Positions 1 through 8,031 of a DNA stretch of 64,000 bases are shown in pieces. The notes beneath the pieces were generated by a model. That model saw nothing but the letters and a program-made list of their open reading frames with translations, did not search any database and had not been told where the DNA came from. The translations under genes were made by a program, and so were the position numbers. The number at the start of each line of letters is the position of its first letter. The first letter of the stretch is position 1. This DNA is from an uncultured Pseudoflavonifractor sp. (GTDB lineage Bacteria; Bacillota; Clostridia; Oscillospirales; Oscillospiraceae), in the NCBI RefSeq assembly GCF_944387805.1, contig NZ_CALXGI010000003.1:40722-104721 (forward strand), in the 5' to 3' direction.

Positions 1-1
1 C

Positions 2-91
2 TCCTCCGGCGACCACCAGTGTATCAACTGCGGCACCTGCAAGACACAGTGTCCCACCGGCGCCTGCACGATTGTCAAAAACAGCTACTAA
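2..91 (+). CDS. C-terminal end of a 4Fe-4S ferredoxin-type protein (partial)
   Basis: Only the last 29 residues are inside the window. They contain the classical cluster-binding spacing C-x2-C-x2-C-x3-C-P (visible residues 7, 10, 13 and 17), followed by one more Cys and a short tail ending in Tyr and TAA. This shows at least one [4Fe-4S] domain at the C terminus. Whether the protein is a small ferredoxin or the end of a larger iron-sulfur enzyme or electron-transfer subunit cannot be decided. It reads toward the PocR-type regulator but is separated from it by a strong hairpin, so it probably ends the preceding transcript. Confidence 0.8.
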   Translation, partial: SSGDHQCINCGTCKTQCPTGACTIVKNSY

Positions 92-125
92 TCCTTATCG
101 AGCTGGAACATTCGATTCTATATCG

Positions 126-160
126 AGCAGGAGATCTGCGCCCTGCGCAGATCTCCTGCT
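126..160 (+). terminator. Strong hairpin, probable terminator after the ferredoxin gene
   Basis: A perfect 16-bp inverted repeat (126-141 with 145-160) has a 3-nt loop. The downstream bases (tgtgacttta) are only moderately T-rich, so intrinsic termination is likely but not textbook. It sits between the ferredoxin stop and the ribosome site of the next gene. Confidence 0.6.
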
Positions 161-190
161 TGTGACTTTATCGGAAAGGAGAAGGTCTGG

Positions 191-1399
191 GTGGACGAGA
201 GCCTGCTTAAGCGCGTAAAAAAATACGCCAACCATTTTGAAGAAATCAGCGGTGTGGATACCTGTGTGCTCAATCTCCGGGAGCGGAAATTTTACGAGGA
301 CCCACCCTCCTTCTGCCAGGACAGCTGTCCCTGCCGGGGCGGTGACTGCGACTGCCTTCAGGTTCATCTGCGCAACTGTCTGGAGGCGGAACGCTGGGAT
401 GGGCGGTATACCTACTACTGCCCCCTCAATCTAATCTTTGTCGCCGCATATTGTACCACCCGTATGGGGATCCCCACCGGCGTGGTAGCCGGGCCTTTCC
501 TGCTGGATGAATTTGACCGGGATTCCTTCCCGGGCCTGGATGAAAAGGCACTCTCCGCCCTGGTTTGTATTCCGGTGATGAGCACCAGCAAGGGGTATCA
601 CTTCGGCGAGACACTGGGCGCGCTGCTCACCTGCTGCGGCACCAGAGACAGGGGTTTTTCACCAACGGAAAACCGCTGGGAGCTTATCAACAAGATGTTC
701 AAGTTCGCCACCAACGGGGCGGACGGCACCACGACGGGGTACTCCATTGAGATGGAGCGCCGTCTGGTCCATCTAATCTCAGACGGCGATAACGAGGGAG
801 CGCGCCAGCAGATCAACCAGGTTCTCAGCTATATCTCCTTCTCAGCAAACGGAAATTTGGACGCGGCAAGGGCCAGGTGCATGGAGCTGCTGGTGGTGAT
901 GAGCCGGGCCGCCATCGACGCGGGCGCGGAGGTGGATACCATCTTTTTGCTCAACGAGACCTATTTCCATGAGCTGGCTGCCTGCTCCGCGGTGGCGGAT
1001 ATGGGCGTCTGGCTGTCCACAGCGGCCAGCGGCTACGCATCCTACGTACAGGATGCCGCCGCCACAAAGCACTCCTATGCCGTGTCCAAGGCCATTAACT
1101 ATATCCGGCAGAACTATGCCTCCAAAATTACCCTGGAAGGCACCGCCAAGATGGTGTATCTGAGCCGTTCCTACTTCTCTAAGCTCTTTGCCGAGGAGAC
1201 GGGCACCACCTTCTCCAACTATGTCATCCAGGTGCGGATTGAGAAGAGCAAGCAGCTTCTGTTGGACAGCAGCGTGAAACTGGCTGATGTGGCCTATCTG
1301 GTGGGCTTTGTGGATCAGAGCTACTTTACCAAGTGCTTTCGGAAAATTGTAGGGATATCACCCGGAAAATATCGAAACTGTCAGGGAAAATTGGAGTAA
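191..1399 (+). CDS. PocR-domain AraC-family transcriptional regulator
   Basis: The 402-residue protein has two parts. Residues about 10-165 resemble the PocR sensory domain, with a Cys-rich patch (FCQDSCPCRGGDCDC) near residues 41-55. The last 100 residues are an AraC/XylS DNA-binding domain with two helix-turn-helices (LEGTAKMVYLSRSYFSKLF and LADVAYLVGFVDQSYFTKCF). PocR of Salmonella activates the pdu and cob operons in response to 1,2-propanediol. Its place 2 kb upstream of a cobalamin operon makes a similar role attractive, but the ligand and targets here are inferred. The GTG start at 191 follows a GGAAAGGAGAAGG ribosome site. The gene is 14 bp from the next gene, so the two may be cotranscribed. 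Confidence 0.85.
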   Translation: MDESLLKRVKKYANHFEEISGVDTCVLNLRERKFYEDPPSFCQDSCPCRGGDCDCLQVHLRNCLEAERWDGRYTYYCPLNLIFVAAYCTTRMGIPTGVVAGPFLLDEFDRDSFPGLDEKALSALVCIPVMSTSKGYHFGETLGALLTCCGTRDRGFSPTENRWELINKMFKFATNGADGTTTGYSIEMERRLVHLISDGDNEGARQQINQVLSYISFSANGNLDAARARCMELLVVMSRAAIDAGAEVDTIFLLNETYFHELAACSAVADMGVWLSTAASGYASYVQDAAATKHSYAVSKAINYIRQNYASKITLEGTAKMVYLSRSYFSKLFAEETGTTFSNYVIQVRIEKSKQLLLDSSVKLADVAYLVGFVDQSYFTKCFRKIVGISPGKYRNCQGKLE

Positions 1400-1413
1400 T
1401 AGGGGGATAAAAT

Positions 1414-2598
1414 ATGGAATTGCTGGAACAGTACCTGAACCGCCCCTTTGAATGCAGCTGCGGGCGCACGCATTTTGTACCCATGCGCAGAATTTGTACC
1501 GATATGTGGAGCACCAACCTGTCCGCTGAGTTTGAGACCCTGCTGGGTGGAAAGCGGGCCGTTATGCTCTGTGATATCCACACCAAAGAGGCCATCAACG
1601 ACCGCCTGGCCGCCTATCTGAAGGAGCAGGGCTGGGAACTGACCATCCGGGAATACAGCAGCGAGGGCCCGCTCTTCAACGACGAGACAGTGGTGGGCAC
1701 TGCGGTCTTTGCGGTGACGCCCAAGACCGACGGCATCATCGCCGTGGGCGGCGGTACCATCACGGATCTGGGGCGATTTGTGGGCAGCCGGCTGGGCAAA
1801 CCCTTTGTGCTGGTGATGACCTGCCCCTCCATGGACGGCTACGGATCTGATGTGGCCGGCATGCTTATCGGCGGAAAGAAGAAGGTGCTCAAGGACTGCA
1901 CCTTCCCCCAGGGCCTCTTTGCAGACCTGGAGGTGCTGCGTACCGCTCCATGGGACCTGATCAAGTCCGGATTCGGCGATATGCTGGGCAAGCGCACAGC
2001 CCTGCCCGACTGGATTCTGGCCCGGCATGTGGACGGCGCTTACTACTGCCCGCTGATTGCTGACATTGTGGACAAGACCTCCCGGGCCTGCCTGGACTGC
2101 CTGGACGGCATTGTGGCCCGGGATCAGGAGGCTATCCGCACCCTGATTGACGCCCTGTGCCTCACCGGCGTGAACATGGCCCTGTGCTCGGATACCCGCC
2201 CTGCCTCGGGCAGTGAGCACATCTTCTCTCACTACCTGGTGGAGTCGGCCATCGACCAGGGCCGCCCCGCTCCCTCCCACGGCACCACCGTGGCCTTCGG
2301 CACGCTGGTCTCCGCCCTGTTGTACGAGTATCTGCTGGGCCCGGCCATGCCCGAGGAGCTCGCTCCCATTCGGGAGGAGCTAAAGCAGTATCTGCCCGCG
2401 TCTGACGACGTGCGGAAGATGCTGGAGAAAACCGGAATCGGCGCTGCCGTCACGGATCACCTGCCGGATAAAGAGGCGCTGGCCCACATGATTCGGGTTT
2501 CCTGCGCGCCGGAAAAGCGGTATACCATCTTGCGTTATCTGTCCGATTGTGGTATGCTGGAACAAAGCATTCAGTACGTCCTGGAGCACATGGACTGA
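1414..2598 (+). CDS. egsA: sn-glycerol-1-phosphate dehydrogenase (AraM/EgsA family)
   Basis: A 394-residue member of the iron-alcohol-dehydrogenase/glycerol dehydrogenase superfamily. It shows the NAD(P)-binding stretch GIIAVGGGTITDLGRF and the family-typical TCPSMDGYGSDVAGM segment, a variant of the PTAPSMDGY motif of G1P dehydrogenases. His residues for the catalytic metal are visible in GSEHIFSHYL and in PSHGTTVAFG. The enzyme reduces dihydroxyacetone phosphate to sn-glycerol 1-phosphate in the cytoplasm. In Bacillus the homologue feeds heptaprenylglyceryl phosphate synthesis. It lies 14 bp after the PocR-type regulator, so the regulator might control a glycerol-phosphate function rather than, or besides, cobalamin. 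The exact substrate is not certain. Confidence 0.83.
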   Translation: MELLEQYLNRPFECSCGRTHFVPMRRICTDMWSTNLSAEFETLLGGKRAVMLCDIHTKEAINDRLAAYLKEQGWELTIREYSSEGPLFNDETVVGTAVFAVTPKTDGIIAVGGGTITDLGRFVGSRLGKPFVLVMTCPSMDGYGSDVAGMLIGGKKKVLKDCTFPQGLFADLEVLRTAPWDLIKSGFGDMLGKRTALPDWILARHVDGAYYCPLIADIVDKTSRACLDCLDGIVARDQEAIRTLIDALCLTGVNMALCSDTRPASGSEHIFSHYLVESAIDQGRPAPSHGTTVAFGTLVSALLYEYLLGPAMPEELAPIREELKQYLPASDDVRKMLEKTGIGAAVTDHLPDKEALAHMIRVSCAPEKRYTILRYLSDCGMLEQSIQYVLEHMD

Positions 2599-2620
2599 CC
2601 AGAGAAAGGCGGGGGAGCAA

Positions 2621-2947
2621 ATGCCTGAACAGAGCCAGACAACAATTATGTACGCCATTCTCCTGGTTGTGCTTGTGGCAGTCTTGATTATTTTCTTCAT
2701 TCTCCCGGACCGTAAGGCGAGAAAGGAGAAGGAGCGCGTTCAGCGCGGGCTGAAAGTGGGCGACAAGGTGTACACCAAAGCCGGAATCCACGGCACCGTG
2801 ACAGCGGTGGACGGAGATCACGTCTTGCTTGAGGTGGGGAAGAACCGTACCCAGCTGGAGGTAGCCCGGTGGGCTATTCTGAGCGAGGAGGACGGAAAGG
2901 CCAAGAGCCGGCGTATCCGTACTATTCCCCTGGAGCACGACGACTAA
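2621..2947 (+). CDS. yajC: YajC, preprotein translocase accessory subunit
   Basis: A 108-residue single-pass membrane protein. Residues about 9-28 form one hydrophobic helix (YAILLVVLVAVLIIFFILP) followed by a basic stretch DRKARKEKERV, then the conserved YajC core GLKVGDKVYTKAGIHGTVTAVDGDHVLLEVG. YajC joins SecDF around the SecYEG channel. The start at 2621 was chosen because it follows an AAAGGCGGGGGAG ribosome site; an upstream in-frame start at 2549 would overlap the preceding gene. SecD/SecF are not adjacent. A good terminator follows directly. Confidence 0.9.
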   Translation: MPEQSQTTIMYAILLVVLVAVLIIFFILPDRKARKEKERVQRGLKVGDKVYTKAGIHGTVTAVDGDHVLLEVGKNRTQLEVARWAILSEEDGKAKSRRIRTIPLEHDD

Positions 2948-2960
2948 AACATGCTGGAGA

Positions 2961-2996
2961 GTGGGGGACCCGCAGACAGCGGGCCCCCACTTTTTT
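2961..2996 (+). terminator. Rho-independent terminator after yajC
   Basis: GTGGGGG-A-CCCGC (2961-2973) pairs with GCGGGCCCCCAC (2979-2990), with one bulged A, and is followed by six T residues. It separates the yajC transcript from the cobalamin operon leader. Confidence 0.9.
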
Positions 2997-3054
2997 GATA
3001 TGAGACAGAGCAAGTTTATATTATTTTTCTATAATAGAAAAATAGCGGAACGGC

Positions 3055-3083
3055 TTGCCTTAACAGGACAGTTGTGCTATGCT
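3055..3083 (+). promoter_or_regulatory. Probable promoter of the cobalamin operon
   Basis: A -35-like TTGCCT (3055-3060) and a -10-like TATGCT (3078-3083) are 17 bp apart. They lie about 130 bp upstream of the riboswitch aptamer and after the yajC terminator. The stretch 2948-3489 has no gene: it holds the terminator, this promoter, the riboswitch and its terminator. Confidence 0.55.
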
Positions 3084-3217
3084 GAAAAATATACCAGGAA
3101 ACAGATAATGTGCACAAAATATGCAATGCGATTCTGTGAGGAATCTCTCATATGAGAGCGAAATAACATAAAATGTCCGCGATAACCGGACATGGTGCAG
3201 TTTGGCTGAGCTGAATA

Positions 3218-3392
3218 GACAAAAGTTCGGACGCGGTGCGGCATAAAGCCGCCTAACAGGGAAGACCGGTGAAAATCCGGCGCAGTCTTACCTCTACTGT
3301 AAGCGCAGACGAGAGCGTCAGTCCATTGGCGAGAGAGCCGAGAAGGGACGCTGGAGGATGAAGCGTGAGCCAGGAGACCTGCCGCAGTTCGG
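3218..3392 (+). ncRNA. Cobalamin (B12) riboswitch 1, ahead of cbiD
   Basis: The conserved core is readable: AGGGAA at 3258, GGTGAAAATCCGGCGCAGTC, then ACTGTAA, and finally the B12-box-like AGCCAGGAGACCTGCC (3369-3384). These are the hallmarks of the adenosylcobalamin aptamer. An intrinsic terminator lies 45 bp downstream and before cbiD, so ligand binding most likely favours termination and shuts off the biosynthetic operon when B12 is plentiful. The outer P1 boundaries are approximate. Confidence 0.92.
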
Positions 3393-3426
3393 TACGTACT
3401 CTGAGGTGGAGGGTACTGGCATGCGT

Positions 3427-3464
3427 AAAAACGGGCCCTTTCCATTGGGAGGGGTCCGTTTTTT
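3427..3464 (+). terminator. Expression-platform terminator of riboswitch 1
   Basis: AACGGGCCCTTTCC pairs with GGAGGGGTCCGTT across an ATTG loop, and a T tract follows at 3459-3464. It lies between the B12 box and the cbiD ribosome site, the normal position for a riboswitch-controlled terminator. Confidence 0.88.
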
Positions 3465-3489
3465 GCATATTGGGCCGGGAGGTGGCAGT

Positions 3490-4638
3490 ATGGCAAAGCT
3501 GGAACACTATATTGACGTGGGCGACAGGAAGCTGCGCTGCGGCTACACCACCGGCACCTGCGCTGCGGCGGCAGTCCGGGGCGCTGCGGAGCTGCTGCTT
3601 CTGGGGCGGCGGCTGAGCGCTGTTCGGCTGGACACCCCGGCAGGAATCCCGGTGGAAGCTGAGCTGCTGGAGCTCTCTGCCGGGCAGGGCTGGGCGTCCT
3701 GCGCCGTGCGCAAGGATGGGGGCGATGACCCGGACATCACCGACGGCGCCCTGATTTCCGCCCGTGTGGAGCGGATGGACGCCCCGGGCGTGGAGATCGA
3801 CGGCGGAGAGGGTGTGGGCAGGGTGACCAGGCCCGGCCTGGACCAGCCCGTGGGCGCGGCGGCCATCAACGCCACCCCGAGGCGGATGATCCGGGAGCAG
3901 GCCGAGGCCGTGCTGAAGAAGTCGGGAGCGCCCGGCGGCCTGCGGGCCGTCATCTCCGTGCCCGAGGGTCGGCGGCTGGCAGGGGGGACCTTCAACCCCC
4001 GGCTGGGCATTGAGGGGGGCATCTCCATCCTGGGCACCAGCGGTATCGTCCGGCCCATGAGCGAGGAGGCCCTCATCCGCTCGGTCCGCCTGGAGCTGGA
4101 CCTGGTACGGGCCAGCGGGGCGGAGGACGTGCTGGTCACCCCCGGCAACTACGGCGAGGACTTCGCCCGGGACGTACTGGGCCTGCGGCTGGACCGCTGG
4201 GCCCTGTGCAGCAACTACGTGGGGGAGGCCATTGACCACGCCAGGGGGCTGGGGTTCCGGTCCCTGCTGCTGGTAGGCCACCTGGGCAAGCTGGTGAAGG
4301 TGGCCGCAGGCATCATGAACACCCACTCCCGCACCGCCGACGGCCGGGGAGAGACCATGGCCGCCCATACCGCCCTGTGCGGCGGGGACCGGGCGCTGGT
4401 GGAGCGGGTCTTCGACGCCCCCACCACTGACGGCGCTGTGGCGCTGCTGGAAGAGGCCGGCCTGAGAGAGAACGTAATGGTCTCCCTGGCGGCGGCCCTG
4501 GACAGGAGGCTCAAGGCCCGGGCGGGAGCGGACATGGAAATTGCGGCCCTCTTCTTCTCCAACCGGTTTGGTATTTTGGGACAGACCCCCGGCGCGGCGC
4601 AGCTGCTGGCGCGCCACCGGGCGAATTATGACGGATAA
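3490..4638 (+). CDS. cbiD: CbiD, cobalt-precorrin-5B C1-methyltransferase
   Basis: A 382-residue enzyme of the anaerobic cobalamin pathway that methylates C1 of the corrin ring using S-adenosylmethionine. The N-terminal CGYTTGTCAAAA motif and the later GTSGIVRPMSE and VTPGNYGEDFAR stretches are typical of CbiD, and the length is normal. The start at 3490 follows GGGAGGTGGC. The in-frame upstream extension to 3358 would run through the riboswitch terminator and is rejected. It is the first gene of the operon, and cbiF follows after 21 bp. Confidence 0.95.
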   Translation: MAKLEHYIDVGDRKLRCGYTTGTCAAAAVRGAAELLLLGRRLSAVRLDTPAGIPVEAELLELSAGQGWASCAVRKDGGDDPDITDGALISARVERMDAPGVEIDGGEGVGRVTRPGLDQPVGAAAINATPRRMIREQAEAVLKKSGAPGGLRAVISVPEGRRLAGGTFNPRLGIEGGISILGTSGIVRPMSEEALIRSVRLELDLVRASGAEDVLVTPGNYGEDFARDVLGLRLDRWALCSNYVGEAIDHARGLGFRSLLLVGHLGKLVKVAAGIMNTHSRTADGRGETMAAHTALCGGDRALVERVFDAPTTDGAVALLEEAGLRENVMVSLAAALDRRLKARAGADMEIAALFFSNRFGILGQTPGAAQLLARHRANYDG

Positions 4639-4659
4639 CAAAAACGGAGGCTCACTGAT

Positions 4660-5418
4660 ATGGTACACTTTATCGGCGCCGGTCCCGGCGCACCTGATCT
4701 CATCACCCTGCGGGGCGCCCGGCTGCTGGCTGAGGCCGACGTGATCATCTATGCCGGTTCCCTGGTGAACCCGACTCTGCTGGAGGGCCGCAAGGCGGAC
4801 TGCGCCGTGTATGACAGCGCGTCCATGACCCTGGAGGAGGTGCTCGCCGTCATGGAGCAGGCCGAGCGGGCGGGCAAGACCACCGTCCGGCTCCACACCG
4901 GAGACCCCTCCCTCTACGGCGCCATCCGGGAGCAGATGGACCAGCTGGACAAGATGGGCGTGTCCTACGACGTGACTCCCGGCGTGTCCTCCTTCTCCGG
5001 CGCCGCTGCGGCTCTTAACGCGGAGTATACTCTTCCAAATGTATCACAGTCTGTTATCATTACCCGCATGGCGGGCCGCACTCCTGTGCCTGAGGGAGAG
5101 GCTCTGGCCAAGATGGCCTCCCACGGCTGCACCATGGTGCTCTTCCTGTCCACCGGACTGCTGGAGGATGTGGAGAAGGAGCTGATGAAGGGGGGGTATG
5201 CCCCCGACACCCCGGCGGCCATTGTGTACAAGGCCACCTGGCCCGACCAGCAGGTGTACCGCTGCACCGTGTCCACCCTGGCCCGGACCGCCAGGGAGAA
5301 CCACGTCACCAAGACCGCCCTCATCACCGTGGGCGGCTTCCTGGGCAGCGAGTATGAGCGCTCCAAGCTCTACGACCCCGCCTTCACCCACGGCTGCCGG
5401 AAGGGGACCGAGGGATGA
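4660..5418 (+). CDS. cbiF: CbiF, cobalt-precorrin-4 C11-methyltransferase
   Basis: A 252-residue SAM-dependent tetrapyrrole methylase. The N-terminal FIGAGPGAPDLITLRG loop, the HTGDPSLYGA motif and the TPGVSSFSGAAAALN segment are the family signatures; the YAGSLVNP stretch is typical of the CbiF/CobM subfamily. It methylates C11 of cobalt-precorrin-4 in the cytoplasm. Its end overlaps the next start by 4 bp (ATGA), consistent with coupled translation with cbiG, whose product acts on the CbiF product. Confidence 0.95.
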   Translation: MVHFIGAGPGAPDLITLRGARLLAEADVIIYAGSLVNPTLLEGRKADCAVYDSASMTLEEVLAVMEQAERAGKTTVRLHTGDPSLYGAIREQMDQLDKMGVSYDVTPGVSSFSGAAAALNAEYTLPNVSQSVIITRMAGRTPVPEGEALAKMASHGCTMVLFLSTGLLEDVEKELMKGGYAPDTPAAIVYKATWPDQQVYRCTVSTLARTARENHVTKTALITVGGFLGSEYERSKLYDPAFTHGCRKGTEG

Positions 5419-6443
5419 AGCTGGCCATAGCCGCCTTCACCGCCCGGGGGGCGGCGCTGGGGGAGAAGCTGGCGGCGGCCCTGACGGAGCAGGGGGAGGA
5501 ATGCGCCCTGTCCGTCCCCGCCCGGCTGGCTCCGGAGCTGGACCTGCCCGCTATGGACAGCCTGGCGGACTGGACGGCCCGGGAATTTGCACGGGCGGAC
5601 GGCCTTATCTTTATGGGGGCCTGCGGCATCGCCGTCCGGGCCATCGCCCCTCATGTGAAGGATAAGCTCACCGACCCCGCCGTGGCGGCGGTGGACGAGG
5701 CAGGGCGCTGGGTGGTCCCCCTCCTGTCCGGCCACGTGGGGGGCGCCAACGACCTGGCCCGACGCATCGCCGCCCTCACCGGGGGACAGGCGGCGGTGTC
5801 CACTGCCACCGACGTCAACGGCCTCTTCGCCGTGGACCAGTGGGCCGCCCGGCAGGGCTTCACCATGGAGGGACGGAGGGAAGCCAAGGCGGTCTCCGCT
5901 GCCCTGCTGGCCGGGGAGGAAGTGGGCTTTACCAGTGATTTTCCGGTGGATGGCCCTCTGCCCCAGGGCGTAACGGCGGGAGAGGCGAAGATTGGCTTTT
6001 CTGTCACCGCAAAAACTGACCCATTGCTCTTTGAGACGGGGCTGCGGCTGGTGCCCCGGGCGCTCTGGCTGGGCATCGGCTGCCGCCGGGGCACAGCGGA
6101 GGAGACCATTGCCGCCGCCGTAGACGCCGCTCTGGCGGAGCACGGGTTTTCCGCAAAGGCAGTGGCCGGGGTGGGCACCATTGACCTGAAGAAGGACGAG
6201 GCCGGGCTGCTCGCCTTCTGCGCCCACCGGGACTGGCCCCTGAGCTGTTACAGCGCGGAGGAGCTGCTCAGGACGGAGGGAGACTTTACCCCCTCTGACT
6301 TTGTGAAGGGGATCACCGGGGTGGACAACGTGTGCGAGCGCGCCGCCGTGCTGGGCGGCGGGCAGCTGGTCATCCCCAAGCGGGCAGCGGGCGGCGTCAC
6401 CGTGGCGGCGGCCCTGCTGCCCCTGCGGCTGACATTTGATTAA
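5415..6443 (+). CDS. cbiG: CbiG, cobalt-precorrin-5A hydrolase
   Basis: A 342-residue protein with the CbiG layout. The N-terminal domain includes FMGACGIAVRAIAPHVKDK and VPLLSGHVGGANDLAR, and the C-terminal domain includes LWLGIGCRRGTAEETI. CbiG opens the delta-lactone of cobalt-precorrin-5A and releases acetaldehyde, the step that lets the oxygen-independent route contract the ring. It overlaps cbiF by 4 bp. After the stop at 6443 there is a 44-bp gap with a small palindrome before cbiH. Confidence 0.93.
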   Translation: MKLAIAAFTARGAALGEKLAAALTEQGEECALSVPARLAPELDLPAMDSLADWTAREFARADGLIFMGACGIAVRAIAPHVKDKLTDPAVAAVDEAGRWVVPLLSGHVGGANDLARRIAALTGGQAAVSTATDVNGLFAVDQWAARQGFTMEGRREAKAVSAALLAGEEVGFTSDFPVDGPLPQGVTAGEAKIGFSVTAKTDPLLFETGLRLVPRALWLGIGCRRGTAEETIAAAVDAALAEHGFSAKAVAGVGTIDLKKDEAGLLAFCAHRDWPLSCYSAEELLRTEGDFTPSDFVKGITGVDNVCERAAVLGGGQLVIPKRAAGGVTVAAALLPLRLTFD

Positions 6444-6456
6444 TAGAGAAAAATGC

Positions 6457-6472
6457 CGCGCCCTAGGGCGCG
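6457..6472 (+). other. Short perfect palindrome just before cbiH
   Basis: CGCGCCC-TA-GGGCGCG is a perfect 16-nt palindrome two bases before the TGGAGG ribosome site of cbiH. It has no T tract, so it is not a terminator. It could stabilise an mRNA end or tune ribosome access; its role is unknown. Confidence 0.4.
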
Positions 6473-6487
6473 TATGGAGGTTTTTGG

Positions 6488-7231
6488 ATGAAAGTAACCG
6501 TAATCGGCCTGGGCCCCGGCGCGGGCGCCGATCTGACCGGCCGGGCCAGAGCGGCCCTGGCCGCCTGCGACCTGGTGGTGGGCTACACCGCCTATGTGGC
6601 TCTGATTCAGGATGAGTTCCCCGACAAGGAGTACCGTTCCACCGGTATGCGCAAGGAAGTGGACCGGTGCCGGGCGGCGGTGGAGGCCGCCGTGGAGGGC
6701 CACGACGTGGCCATGGTGTGCTCCGGCGACTCCGGCGTGTACGGCATGGCGGGCCTCATCTATGAGGTGGCCCAGGAGTACCCGCCGGTGGATATCGAGG
6801 TGGTGCCCGGCATTACCGCAGCCTGCGGCGGCGCCGCCGTGCTGGGCGCGCCTCTGACCCATGACTTCGCCGTGGTATCCCTGTCCGACCTGCTCACCCC
6901 CTGGGAGCGCATTGAGAAGCGGCTCACCTGCGCCGCCGAGGCGGACTTTGTCCTGTGCATCTATAATCCCATGAGCCACAGCCGCCCCGACCACCTGCGC
7001 CGGGCCTGCGACATTCTGCTGAAGGTCAGGGCCCCCGGCACAGTGTGCGGCTGGGTGCGCAATATCGGCCGGGAGGGAGAGGAGAGCAGGCTTCTCACCC
7101 TGGCGGAGCTGAGAGACGAGAGGGTGGACATGTTCACCACCGTGTTTGTGGGCAGCAGCGCCACCATGAACCTGAACGGCAAGATGGTCACCCCCCGGGG
7201 CTACCGGGGCGTGGGCTCCCGGGAGGACTGA
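6488..7231 (+). CDS. cbiH: CbiH, cobalt-precorrin-3 C17-methyltransferase
   Basis: A 247-residue SAM-dependent methylase. The sequence shows VIGLGPGAGADLT at the N terminus, the CSGDSGVYGMAG motif, PGITAACGGAAVLGAPLTHDF, and YNPMSHSRPDHL, all typical of CbiH/CobJ. It methylates C17 and promotes ring contraction. The start at 6488 follows TATGGAGG. The gene is short, so no extra iron-sulfur domain as in some CobZ/CobJ variants is present. cbiJ follows 27 bp later. Confidence 0.95.
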   Translation: MKVTVIGLGPGAGADLTGRARAALAACDLVVGYTAYVALIQDEFPDKEYRSTGMRKEVDRCRAAVEAAVEGHDVAMVCSGDSGVYGMAGLIYEVAQEYPPVDIEVVPGITAACGGAAVLGAPLTHDFAVVSLSDLLTPWERIEKRLTCAAEADFVLCIYNPMSHSRPDHLRRACDILLKVRAPGTVCGWVRNIGREGEESRLLTLAELRDERVDMFTTVFVGSSATMNLNGKMVTPRGYRGVGSRED

Positions 7232-7258
7232 GCATCCCGGGCAGAAGGAGGAAACAGC

Positions 7259-8005
7259 GTGGAAATTCTGCTCTTCGGCGGCACCACCGAGGGCCGCCAG
7301 CTGGCGGAATGGCTGGCAGAGGCGGGACAGAAGGTGACCTACTGCGCGGCTACCGAGTACGGCGGCGCCCTGGTCCCGGAGGGGGCGGGCGTCACTGTCC
7401 GTACCGGACGGCTGGACCAGGGGGGCATGGCCGCGCTGCTGGGGGCCGGCTCCTTTGACTATGCGGTGGATGCCACCCACCCCTACGCACCCCAGGTCAG
7501 CGCCAATCTGAGGGCGGCGGCCGGGGAGGCGGCGGTGCCCTATCTCCGCCTGGTGCGGGAGGGGCCGCCGGAGGACGAGGGCTGGCTCCACGCACCCGAC
7601 GCCACCTCCGCCGCGGAGATGCTGCTGGGCCTGGAGGGCAACGTGCTCCTTACCACCGGCAGCAAGGAGCTGGACTGCTATGCAGTACCCGGCCTGCTGG
7701 AGCGGGTGTTTCCCCGGGTGCTGCCCACCCCCGACTCCCTGAACCGGTGCCTGGAGCTGGGATTTCCACCGGCCCATATCATCTGTATGCAGGGACCTTT
7801 TTCCCGGGCCCTCAACGCCGCTATGGCGGAGCAGCTGGACATCAAAGTGATGGTCACAAAGGCCAGCGGCGGGACGGGCGGATTCTGGGCTAAGGCGGCT
7901 GCCGCCCGAGATACCGGAGCGGCCCTGCTGGTCATCGACCGCCCCTGCCGGGAGACCGGATTGAGCCTGGAAGAGATGAAGGCATTTCTGACCCGGGCAT
8001 TTTAA
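7259..8005 (+). CDS. cbiJ: CbiJ, cobalt-precorrin-6A reductase
   Basis: A 248-residue NAD(P)H-dependent reductase of the CbiJ/CobK family. The N-terminal ILLFGGTTEGRQLAEWL motif and the AVDATHPYAPQVSANL stretch are characteristic, with TTGSKEL and VTKASGGTGGFWAK further on. It reduces the macrocycle of cobalt-precorrin-6A. The GTG start at 7259 is supported by an AAGGAGG site 7 bp upstream. It lies between cbiH and cbiET, which supply its substrate and use its product. Confidence 0.94.
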   Translation: MEILLFGGTTEGRQLAEWLAEAGQKVTYCAATEYGGALVPEGAGVTVRTGRLDQGGMAALLGAGSFDYAVDATHPYAPQVSANLRAAAGEAAVPYLRLVREGPPEDEGWLHAPDATSAAEMLLGLEGNVLLTTGSKELDCYAVPGLLERVFPRVLPTPDSLNRCLELGFPPAHIICMQGPFSRALNAAMAEQLDIKVMVTKASGGTGGFWAKAAAARDTGAALLVIDRPCRETGLSLEEMKAFLTRAF

Positions 8006-8031
8006 TGGAGAGATAAAGGAGAGAGACAACC

